Assembly (NCBI GenBank): GCA_014238905.1
Contig: JABAAE010000020.1
Coordinates: 1 to 48,445 of the forward strand
Origin: Planctomycetota bacterium
Lineage (GTDB): Bacteria > Planctomycetota > Planctomycetia > Pirellulales > Pirellulaceae
Reading direction: 5' to 3'
DNA length: 48,445 nt
Every line of letters begins with the position of its first letter. Within the stretch, counting starts at the first letter, position 1. The position numbers and the translations under genes were made by a program. This document shows, piece by piece, positions 1 through 7,503 of the stretch. The notes beneath the pieces were generated by a model that worked only from the letters and a program-made list of their open reading frames with translations, was not told where the DNA came from and ran no database searches.

Positions 1-1
1 G

Positions 2-610
2 ATCCATCTCATGTTCCTTTGGCACGCATCAAAGGACAACCTGCCCCATAGTCGACGAAATCTTTACTATATGCACATGGATCACGCTACCGGGAAATGG
101 ACGAGCATGGAGAATGAAAAACTCAACACTCCTTTATCGTTTGAAGAAGCAAATGAAAGCGTGATGATCTTTGACTCAAAAAACAAATACAGCTCCATAC
201 CGCAGCATTGGGTCACCGTTGATGGGCGTCCTGTAGGACTCAATCGAATCAGCGAGGACGACGGCGTAGCAATCCGCCACCTGCACGTATGGACGGGTGA
301 GTCCTGGCGCACGCAAAAGGTGCCCATCGACGTTATATTGAAGCCGACAAAAAAAGAATGGGTGGGTTTTCGCTCCAGGGAAGGAACGGTACAGAGATTC
401 ACCAGTAAGGATGAAGGCGCCCACTGGACTCCGGGTGAAGTTATTTTGAAGACCGATGGTGAGCAAAATTTAAATGCCCTGTTTGCTGAAGCTCATCCCG
501 ATGCGGTTTTGGTAATCCACGACAAGGTGGATGAGCAGCGGGTTCCGGGCAAACAACGATTGTGGGTTTGGGGTGCCGCAGGATTTCTAAAACACGATCT
601 GATTGAGTAA
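2..610 (+). CDS. BNR/sialidase-like exported protein, C-terminal part
   Basis: The reading frame is open from the window edge, so the gene starts upstream and only the last 203 residues are visible. The sequence resembles the BNR_4 family (BNR repeat-containing proteins with a beta-propeller fold). A typical early blade reads LMFLWHASKD...RNLYYMHMD...GKW, followed by W/H/G-rich strands such as HLHVWTGESWRTQKVP and VQRFTSKDEGAHW, an Asp-box-like element. Members are usually secreted and annotated as carbohydrate-active or hypothetical. Catalytic residues, if any, would lie in the missing N-terminal part, so no reaction is assigned. It ends at a TAA just before the tRNA-Leu remnant region. Family assignment is from pattern recognition; function is unknown. 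Confidence 0.7.
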   Translation: MHLMFLWHASKDNLPHSRRNLYYMHMDHATGKWTSMENEKLNTPLSFEEANESVMIFDSKNKYSSIPQHWVTVDGRPVGLNRISEDDGVAIRHLHVWTGESWRTQKVPIDVILKPTKKEWVGFRSREGTVQRFTSKDEGAHWTPGEVILKTDGEQNLNALFAEAHPDAVLVIHDKVDEQRVPGKQRLWVWGAAGFLKHDLIE

Positions 611-821
611 AACTGGGGGGTCAGGCTAGATATGGCCGGTCACATACTTTCAATAAATCCTCGCACCGAATTCACGGCACCGTTTCGTTATACTGAATTT
701 GTTGCCATCTTCTTAACGCACGTATCTCAAAACATTTGAACGTACTGCGGTAAATCGAAATCAAGTGCAACAAATTGCAATCATCTAAACAGAGTGGTAA
801 ACTCGTTTTCACCAATAAAAA

Positions 822-903
822 ACGGGTTGAATCCAACTTCGCCTAGTATTTTCAGGTTCTAGTGGGGGCAACCCCGTGGAGGTTCAAGTCCTCTCACCCG
901 CAC
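822..903 (+). pseudogene. Degenerate tRNA-Leu(CAG) gene, 3' half intact
   Basis: From 851 the sequence reads as the 3' half of a class II tRNA-Leu. It has an anticodon loop TTCAGGT (anticodon CAG), a stem strand TCTAG, a long variable arm GGGGGCAACCCC, a T-arm GGAGG-TTCAAGT-CCTCT that pairs in all five positions, and an acceptor strand CACCCGC-A. No CCA is encoded. The 5' half is decayed. ACGGGTT at 822-828 could pair with the acceptor strand at five central positions, but no D-arm with a GG-containing loop can be drawn and the anticodon stem is disturbed. It is unlikely to be functional. It may be a tRNA tail left by an integration event or a dying gene. The 3' half is a strong call; the 5' boundary is weak. 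Confidence 0.72.
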
Positions 904-913
904 TGTAAAAACA

Positions 914-949
914 GGGGTTTCCGATCAGACGGTTGGAAGCCCCTTTTTT
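914..949 (+). terminator. Rho-independent terminator after the tRNA-Leu remnant
   Basis: A 9-bp stem, GGGGTTTCC (914-922) with GGAAGCCCC (935-943), one G-T pair, a 12-nt loop, and six T residues at 944-949. It lies 10 bases after the tRNA 3' end, as expected for a tRNA transcript terminator. Confidence 0.75.
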
Positions 950-1876
950 CATGCCAGAAAAAAACAAGTCCGAGATTGTATGATTCGGGCACACTTCAAA
1001 AAGCAGCCAAATGACCAGATGGGATCAACCTTATGCAAGCGAAAAGATACTACCGCCTGATGCTCGGTGCCAAGAGCATGCATGCTGCTCATTGCCTTGG
1101 AAGATGACCTTAAGATTCGCCGAGCATTGGCAGTCACATCAAATATCGAATTCTATCGTTATCAGGTGATTTTTAGTTTCTTCAAGTTTTGAGATGCGTG
1201 ACGTCGGCAAATGTGGTTGGTGGTTTAGTTAAACGCCAGCATTGAAAAAGCAGCCATTAAATACCGAATCTAACGGCCAAATAGTCCGCTAGAAGCGTCC
1301 TTACGTTTTCAACTCGTTACAGCCCGCTAGCTTAAGCCATGGCAGATAGGCACCGTTAAGAATGGTTTGTAAACAAAACGGCCATTGGGAATCTGATCTC
1401 AGTTGCATTATTTCTTGAGATTTACAATTGTTTCAGTTCAGAGATCTTTTGGTTGCGTCGAGATCGTATTGTTTCAAACAATCCGTATTCCTCGGCGGAT
1501 TCAACAGGACATGCCCGTGTTGATGGCTATCTAAATGGCAGCTTGGGAGGAAGTGACGTGCAAATTGAACAGCTGGTTACAGTCCAGCAGAAACACATAA
1601 AAAATCAAAAATTGCAGCTTGAGGCATGACGGTCAAGAGTCAAAGAAATAGAGTTCACGGTTGGCCAGATTCGTCGCTTGACGGAATTGCGTCGTCCAAA
1701 AGACGGCGATAACCTGACTCACAAATAAATTCAACAACGTTTTCATACAAGACACCACAAACTGACCCACTCACGCCCGCCTGCTAAAATACTCCCCAAG
1801 TGCTCATCCCCCGAATTCAGCCTCAACTCTTTTAAGACATGTTGGCTCTTATTCGCCTGCTTCGCTCGCAACGACC
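950..1876. other. Intergenic region, no supported gene
   Basis: About 930 bases between the tRNA terminator and the end of the next gene. An open stretch in one + frame (1360-1626, continuing after a TGA to a TAA at 1729) encodes a Q/K/L-rich, coiled-coil-like string near its end, but it has no convincing start codon, ribosome site or recognisable homology. I see no other RNA or repeat. Confidence 0.4.
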
Positions 1877-4800
1877 TTATTTGAGCGAATTCAAAAACGT
1901 GAGTAGATCATTGATTTCGTTGTTGCTTAGTCCATTGAGCAATGTGTCCGGCATCAACGACTTATTTTGAGCCTTGATTTCTTCAATGTCTTCGCGGGGA
2001 ATTCGAGTAATGTTGTTGTCGATATCTGTGATCGTGACATCATCATCTGTCTGCTCGGTGATAAATCCTGTCTGAGTTTTTCCATCAACGGTCGCGATCA
2101 TACTGGCTTTGAATCGTTCAACTACTTGTTTGGATGGATAGACAATTGCGTCCGCCAGCTCTGATCGCTTAAGACGCAAAGTTGCCCCGCTCAGGGCAGG
2201 TCCGAAAATAGTCGTCGTCCTATTGGCAATTCCACCATGACAAGCATAGCAACCCGTCTTCAGATAGACGGCGCGGCCGTTTTCGATATTCCCATCAAAT
2301 TGTTTTCTATTTGCGATTAGCTGGTAAATTTGCTTATCGGATCTCAAATTGATTTTCTTGCTCGGTCTGGCGACGAATGCAGTTTTGAACTCCTTCAAAT
2401 ACCATTGATTCCAGTATTCTTGAATAACCAAGTCGTCGTTGGATTGCTTTGATCCAACAAAAGCCAAATAGGCGTCGATTGCGTTTTTGGTTGGCGTGGT
2501 CACATCAACGCTGGCAGACCAAACGCCTTCATCGGTTCCAACTGTTTTCCATTTTGGGTGTGGACCAATTGAGTAACGCCAAGTCGAATCGGTTACTATG
2601 GATTCCTTTTTTCCATCAGGCATTTGCCAGGAAACAGATGCGATAAGTCCGGCCGGTCCACCTTGGTTGTTGGCTTCGATGGCAATCAAGTTTTTCCCTT
2701 TTTTGACGGACTGGCTCAAATCAATCCGCGACGGCTTTGTCCAGTCGTTACTTGCAGCAATTCGTTTTCCGTTTACGAATAAGATAAATTCATTGTCGCA
2801 GGTCAAAACAATTTCAGATTTGCTTGGGTCGGCTGCAACCGAAAATGATTTAACAAAAAACGCCTTGTCCCCATCCTTTTTATCCGTGGAAGACCAAATG
2901 ACTTTTGCCTGTCGATTTACTTTTTCGGGCTGACCGCCGATAAGAGTTACGAGAACACTTTCAACTTGAGCCGAAAGCTGCGGATGGCGATTCATCAATT
3001 CCAACAGCCGGAAGCAAACAAGTTTTTTTACGTTGCCCGGCTCTACTTTCTTAAATTGCTGAAATTCGTTTACTAAAGAATTTAACGATTCCTTTACATT
3101 CAATTTGCTTCCACATGAAACAATTCCGTTCAGGAATGCGGCAATCAGTTTCGGATCGTCACTGGAAAAAATCGAGTCAACAAAAACTGACGGCGACTTG
3201 AGCCATCTTCCATTTGCACTCAACGCAATCGTTATCGATTGTTTCAGTGCCGCATCACTGGTTCTGCGCAGTTCAGTTAAAAGGAACTCAGTAACTTTTT
3301 TGCTGCTTATTCTATTGAGTAGATCAACTATGTTTTTTCGAGCAGCATCATTTTCAGCGTTGCCATACAGACGGAATAAAACGCTTTCTGCGTTGCTAGA
3401 CGATTGAAGCCGCAAAAAAACGGACCGAGCAAGTTGGCTATCGGGTTTCAGTTTATTTAGCCGAGTGGCCAGTTGCTGGACATGAGACTCGGCCAGCTTG
3501 TTCAATGTTGTCCCCCAAAAACCGGGAAACTGCAGTCCTTTGCCGCCGAACTCTGAAAACCAACCGGTCTGAGTTGAAATGATCCAATCCGCCAAAACGG
3601 CGGAGGACTTTTGTGGCCAACCCTGCTCCGGCCTTGGGACCTTTCCAATTGCCATCGCGATATGAAATTGAGCAACATTATCCTTTTCGCCGACAAGGAG
3701 ATTTACCAAATAATCGTATGCTCTGGCAATCTTGTATTCGCCAAGTAATCTAACTTGCTCATATCGAATTCTTTTGTCTCGTACTGATAAGCGAGTGAGT
3801 AACGCATCTTCGACCGCAGCAAGTACGTCTTTGTCCAATTCGACTTCCGTGCGAAAAAGACTCAACACACGAAGGAAATCGAGTTGGTCTTCTGGCGGTA
3901 AATTGGCTATGGCCAGTCGTTTGATTTTTGAATTGACGAAAGCAGCATCCGGTTTCTGTTTTCGCAAATGGGTCGCGGTGAGAATACGCAACAAGGACTG
4001 CGCCGTTGGGTTAGCAGGAATCTTTTTGATGATTTCAGATGTAGGCCGGTGTGAAAGCGCAACCATCGATGCATAACGAACGGCAAGGTCTCGATCGTCC
4101 AAAAGCTGAATAAGATTTTGAATAGCGATGTTGTCTGGGCGACGCGTCAATGCTTCGGCAGTTCGGCGGCGGACAAAATCAGAATTGTCTGAGGCTAGCG
4201 CTAGTAACAATCCAATTTCGACTTTTGAACCCATGATTCCAGCTAGCCAAGCAGCTTGTCCGCGGATCTCTTCATGTTCACTTTTTGAAAGTTGAATTAC
4301 GAAATCCGCAGGCAGTTGATCGAACTTGGCCGCCAACAAACGAATTGCGCGTATTTTTTGTCGAAGTGGATATTTTGACTCAAAAGGAACTTTTACCAGT
4401 GCTTTTTCGATGTCGAAATCTGCAAGTCGCTTGAATTTATTTTCTTGAACTCGGCTCCATTCTGCTGCAGGTTGAGGCAACGTCAATAATTGCGACAAAA
4501 GTTTGTTCGAAGGGTTTGCAACGTTCAACTGGTCTATCTTCGGTATTTTCGGACTTGCAGAATCATCATAAAAGATCCGCCAAACACCTTGGTTATGGTC
4601 GGTCACCAAGAGGCTGCCATCGGGAGCCACGTCGATGTCCACCAGTGCGAAGTTAATTGCATTTCCATTGGTGTCTTTTGCATTTGGTTTTGCTTTGGCA
4701 AGTTCAGTGAAGTCGGCATTCCAACTCGCTCCATTGCGTTTCAGATGAAAAGTAACTAGCCGGCCTGACGTTGCGTATCCACCTGTCGTAGCAGACTTCC

Positions 4801-5701
4801 AACGATAGTCGCAAACAATAAATGCATCTCTGTACTTTTCTGGAAACTGATGATGTTCATAAACAACGCCCCAGTTAGGCGAGCCTCGTCCGACTTTCAG
4901 TACGGCCGGCTGAGTATCAATGAAATACCTGCGGAATGCCCCAACGGATTGCCAACCCAAGTCACCTCCCGTTCCCCAATGATTCAGTGAAACCGGGCGG
5001 TAAAAAGGAACATCGACATGAAACTCCATGTCGCTGTCAAAGCTGAAAAACTCGCCTAGATAATTCATTCCGAGGCTTGGCGGGTTACGGCCGCCAGCTC
5101 CAACGCACTCCCACTTTTCGCCTTTTGGGTCGAAACGAAAAACAGATGCTGCCCGTTCTTCGAGAACGGGAGATGAATCCTCAGTAATATGCTTGCGCCC
5201 ACCTGTTCCTCCGCCATCTCCCGAAACCAGGTAAATGTAACCGTCCAGTCCGCGAATCACAGTATGTGCGGCATGGTCACCACCAGTATTAAATTTTTCG
5301 CCAAGTCGTCGTTCGTGTTTCAGTTTGGCACCAGACATGTAGCCGCTAAAAAGTTGGACGCCGTCGCCAGCAACAACATAAAGATGATCGCCGTAAACCA
5401 GCAATCCTTGTGGTCCTCGTCCCGAAGTTGCTTTTCCGTCCGCGATAACCTCAAACGAATCGTAAACTTGGTCGCCATTTACATCTTTCAATCGGCGAAC
5501 TGCATTTCCGTCGGCGACCAACAAATTTCCTTGGCCATCGAAAGTTAAATCATAGGAACTTCCTGTCAACTTATTATCGGCGACTCGATATATGTGAAAC
5601 CCTTTGGGCAACACGAATTGGTCATCCAAAAGCTGGGGTTCGTCTCCAAAAGAGATGGAACCGAATAGCAGAGCGAAGCAAATGGAGTGTCGAAGAATCA
5701 T
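1877..5701 (-). CDS. Giant exported PVC-type heme-binding/HEAT-repeat protein with carbohydrate-binding-like insert
   Basis: 1274 residues from the ATG at 5701, chosen because it begins a signal peptide (MILRHSICFALLFGSISFG, cleavage before DEPQ) and has an AGGA seven bases upstream; an upstream in-frame start at 5788 would bury it. Order of domains: an N-terminal beta-propeller of the 'membrane-bound dehydrogenase' type (about residues 25-390, with glycine/aspartate-rich blades such as DGYIYLVSGDGGG); HEAT-like helical repeats (about 430-900); a beta-sandwich resembling sugar-binding modules of rhamnosidases (about 950-1070, FILFVNGKRIAASNDW); and a C-terminal mono-heme cytochrome domain with CYACH near residue 1150 and the family tail TGFITEQ...IPREDIEEIK. 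Probably a periplasmic electron-transfer or sugar-oxidising component. No substrate is shown. Divergent from the sulfatase at 6051. Confidence 0.88.
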   Translation of the reverse strand: MILRHSICFALLFGSISFGDEPQLLDDQFVLPKGFHIYRVADNKLTGSSYDLTFDGQGNLLVADGNAVRRLKDVNGDQVYDSFEVIADGKATSGRGPQGLLVYGDHLYVVAGDGVQLFSGYMSGAKLKHERRLGEKFNTGGDHAAHTVIRGLDGYIYLVSGDGGGTGGRKHITEDSSPVLEERAASVFRFDPKGEKWECVGAGGRNPPSLGMNYLGEFFSFDSDMEFHVDVPFYRPVSLNHWGTGGDLGWQSVGAFRRYFIDTQPAVLKVGRGSPNWGVVYEHHQFPEKYRDAFIVCDYRWKSATTGGYATSGRLVTFHLKRNGASWNADFTELAKAKPNAKDTNGNAINFALVDIDVAPDGSLLVTDHNQGVWRIFYDDSASPKIPKIDQLNVANPSNKLLSQLLTLPQPAAEWSRVQENKFKRLADFDIEKALVKVPFESKYPLRQKIRAIRLLAAKFDQLPADFVIQLSKSEHEEIRGQAAWLAGIMGSKVEIGLLLALASDNSDFVRRRTAEALTRRPDNIAIQNLIQLLDDRDLAVRYASMVALSHRPTSEIIKKIPANPTAQSLLRILTATHLRKQKPDAAFVNSKIKRLAIANLPPEDQLDFLRVLSLFRTEVELDKDVLAAVEDALLTRLSVRDKRIRYEQVRLLGEYKIARAYDYLVNLLVGEKDNVAQFHIAMAIGKVPRPEQGWPQKSSAVLADWIISTQTGWFSEFGGKGLQFPGFWGTTLNKLAESHVQQLATRLNKLKPDSQLARSVFLRLQSSSNAESVLFRLYGNAENDAARKNIVDLLNRISSKKVTEFLLTELRRTSDAALKQSITIALSANGRWLKSPSVFVDSIFSSDDPKLIAAFLNGIVSCGSKLNVKESLNSLVNEFQQFKKVEPGNVKKLVCFRLLELMNRHPQLSAQVESVLVTLIGGQPEKVNRQAKVIWSSTDKKDGDKAFFVKSFSVAADPSKSEIVLTCDNEFILFVNGKRIAASNDWTKPSRIDLSQSVKKGKNLIAIEANNQGGPAGLIASVSWQMPDGKKESIVTDSTWRYSIGPHPKWKTVGTDEGVWSASVDVTTPTKNAIDAYLAFVGSKQSNDDLVIQEYWNQWYLKEFKTAFVARPSKKINLRSDKQIYQLIANRKQFDGNIENGRAVYLKTGCYACHGGIANRTTTIFGPALSGATLRLKRSELADAIVYPSKQVVERFKASMIATVDGKTQTGFITEQTDDDVTITDIDNNITRIPREDIEEIKAQNKSLMPDTLLNGLSNNEINDLLTFLNSLK

Positions 5702-6050
5702 TTTTCTGTCCTGAATGTGGGGACCGTCTAAGGTAACATGTTGTCGACGTGGAAAGTTGCGCGAGTCAGAAAAACCTGTTCGAATCAAACGTCATTAAAA
5801 TGGTAAGGAATCTGGCCATTTCTGATTTTTGGCAGGTGGTAAACCGGACAACAGGAATCCAGGTGCCCGTCAAATATTGCGGATTACAATTCACCTTCGT
5901 GAGGCGGATAAAGTATCTGTATTGAAAATTACCTGCCTCCGAGTAGTATCTAAGAGGTGTTGGGTAACATAAAGAATCTTAAAAAGACAGTTGAAGACGG
6001 GCGAGCCAACTACTTCCACGCAAACCACTCAATTCATCAATAATCCTGCC
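5702..6050. promoter_or_regulatory. Divergent intergenic/promoter region
   Basis: About 350 bases separate the start codons of the heme/HEAT gene (leftward) and the sulfatase (rightward), so promoters for both must lie here. No clear -35/-10 pair or operator palindrome stands out by eye. Confidence 0.35.
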
Positions 6051-7373
6051 ATGATCTATCCACTTCGCCTGACGGCACTTTGCTTCCTTTGGTGTGCACC
6101 GTTACTGTTGGCAGGCGACCCACCGAACATCATTTATGTCATGGTGGACGACATGGGTTATGGTGACCTGGGATGCTATGGCCAAGCAGTCATTCAAACA
6201 CCGAACATTGATCGTCTTGCACGGGAAGGCCTGAGGTTCACCGATCACTATGCAGGACATACCGTCTGCCGTCCCTCGCGGTTAGTGCTACTGACGGGAA
6301 AACATAGCGGCAACACACCCATTCATGGAAATTCAAATTACAGCCTTCCCTCCAATACTCAGACCGTGACCACGCTGCTCAAGCAAGCTGGCTACAAGAC
6401 CGGCGGCGTTGGCAAATGGGCACTTGGTCCACCCAAGACTCAGGGCGTCCCCACCAAACAAGGGTTTGATTACTGGTTTGGTTACTTGGACCAGGGACGG
6501 GCCCATAACTTCTACCCGGAGTACCTTTGGGAAAATAACTCTCGGTACCCCTTGGCCGGAAATATCGAGGGCCCCAAGAGAAACGTTTCTACTGAACGGG
6601 TCACTTATTCCCATGATGTAATGCACGACAAAGCCATGGCTTTTATTCTTCAACACGCAAACCAGAGATTCTTCCTGCAGGCGCACTACACGATTCCCCA
6701 CACCAACAACGAAGGGGGCCGCGCGACGGGTAATGGACAGGAAGTGCCTGACCACGGGATTTATGCCAAGGAGGATTGGCCCGAGCCCGAAAAAGGTTTC
6801 GCCGCGATGATCACCCGTCTCGATAGTGATATCGGGGAAATGATGACCCTTTTAAAAAAATTGGGAATTGAAGAAAACACTCTGGTCTTTTTCACGTCAG
6901 ACAATGGGGCACATCAGGAAGGTGGCCACAAGATGGAGTTTTTTAATTCTAATGGTGCGCTGCGAGGCTACAAACGGGATCTTTATGATGGTGGAATCCG
7001 GGTTCCCATGATCGCCCGCTGGCCTGGAATTATCCAGGCTGGTACACAAACGAGTCACCCATCGGCCTTCTGGGACTTTTTGCCAACTGCGTGCGAGTTG
7101 GCAGGGATCAACGCACCCATCGATACCGACGGTCTTTCCTATGTCCCCACTCTATTGGGAAAGCCCCAGCCCAAACATGACTATCTGTTTTGGCGCGCCG
7201 GGAAAAAATTTGCGGTTCGAAAAGGCAAATGGAAAGCGGTACGAGTCAGTGATCAGCAGCCTATTGAGCTTTACGATCTCTCTAAGGATATCGGTGAAGA
7301 AAACAATATTGCCGACAAACATCGCGATCTGGTTGCTCAATTCAAGGCGATCATCACCAAGCACCGCCAATAA
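6051..7373 (+). CDS. Formylglycine-dependent sulfatase (S1 family), exported
   Basis: 440 residues from the ATG at 6051, where a signal peptide begins (MIYPLRLTALCFLWCAPLLLAG, then DPPN); a TTG at 5991 would add an unlikely leader. Metal-binding DD at residues 33-34 in VMVDDMGYGD. The FGly motif is C73-R-P-S-R followed by LVLLTGK, so Cys73 would be converted to formylglycine. The second motif reads GKWALG rather than the common GKWHLG, so the usual histidine is absent. Later DNG (FFTSDNGAHQEGGHK) supplies further metal ligands, and GGIRVPMIARWPG is typical of the family. Likely desulfates a polysaccharide in the periplasm or outside. It converges with the DUF1592/DUF1552 pair, an arrangement repeated at 13559. 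The substrate cannot be told from sequence. Confidence 0.93.
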   Translation: MIYPLRLTALCFLWCAPLLLAGDPPNIIYVMVDDMGYGDLGCYGQAVIQTPNIDRLAREGLRFTDHYAGHTVCRPSRLVLLTGKHSGNTPIHGNSNYSLPSNTQTVTTLLKQAGYKTGGVGKWALGPPKTQGVPTKQGFDYWFGYLDQGRAHNFYPEYLWENNSRYPLAGNIEGPKRNVSTERVTYSHDVMHDKAMAFILQHANQRFFLQAHYTIPHTNNEGGRATGNGQEVPDHGIYAKEDWPEPEKGFAAMITRLDSDIGEMMTLLKKLGIEENTLVFFTSDNGAHQEGGHKMEFFNSNGALRGYKRDLYDGGIRVPMIARWPGIIQAGTQTSHPSAFWDFLPTACELAGINAPIDTDGLSYVPTLLGKPQPKHDYLFWRAGKKFAVRKGKWKAVRVSDQQPIELYDLSKDIGEENNIADKHRDLVAQFKAIITKHRQ

Positions 7374-7503
7374 CCGGATCAGATCGGGTGTTATTAGCAC
7401 GACGCGGGGCAGGGTCATCTGCAGCTCACGACAAACCAAGGATCGCTTTGCCTTGTTTGGTGTTACTGCTTGCTATTTAAATGTTCCGAATATTCCGCAG
7501 CGT

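Noticed and set aside
851..903. Functional tRNA-Leu gene.
   Set aside because: The 3' half is perfect, but no D-arm or fully pairing 5' acceptor strand can be found upstream.
1360..1731. Open + frame interrupted by an in-frame TGA at 1627-1629, with a coiled-coil-like sequence on both sides.
   Set aside because: No start codon with a ribosome site, no recognisable family, and the TGA is not at a redox-type motif, so neither a gene nor a second selenoprotein is supported.
7374..7503. Possible bidirectional terminator between the convergent sulfatase and DUF1592 genes (CAAGG ... CCTTG).
   Set aside because: Only a 5-bp perfect stem without a T tract on either strand.
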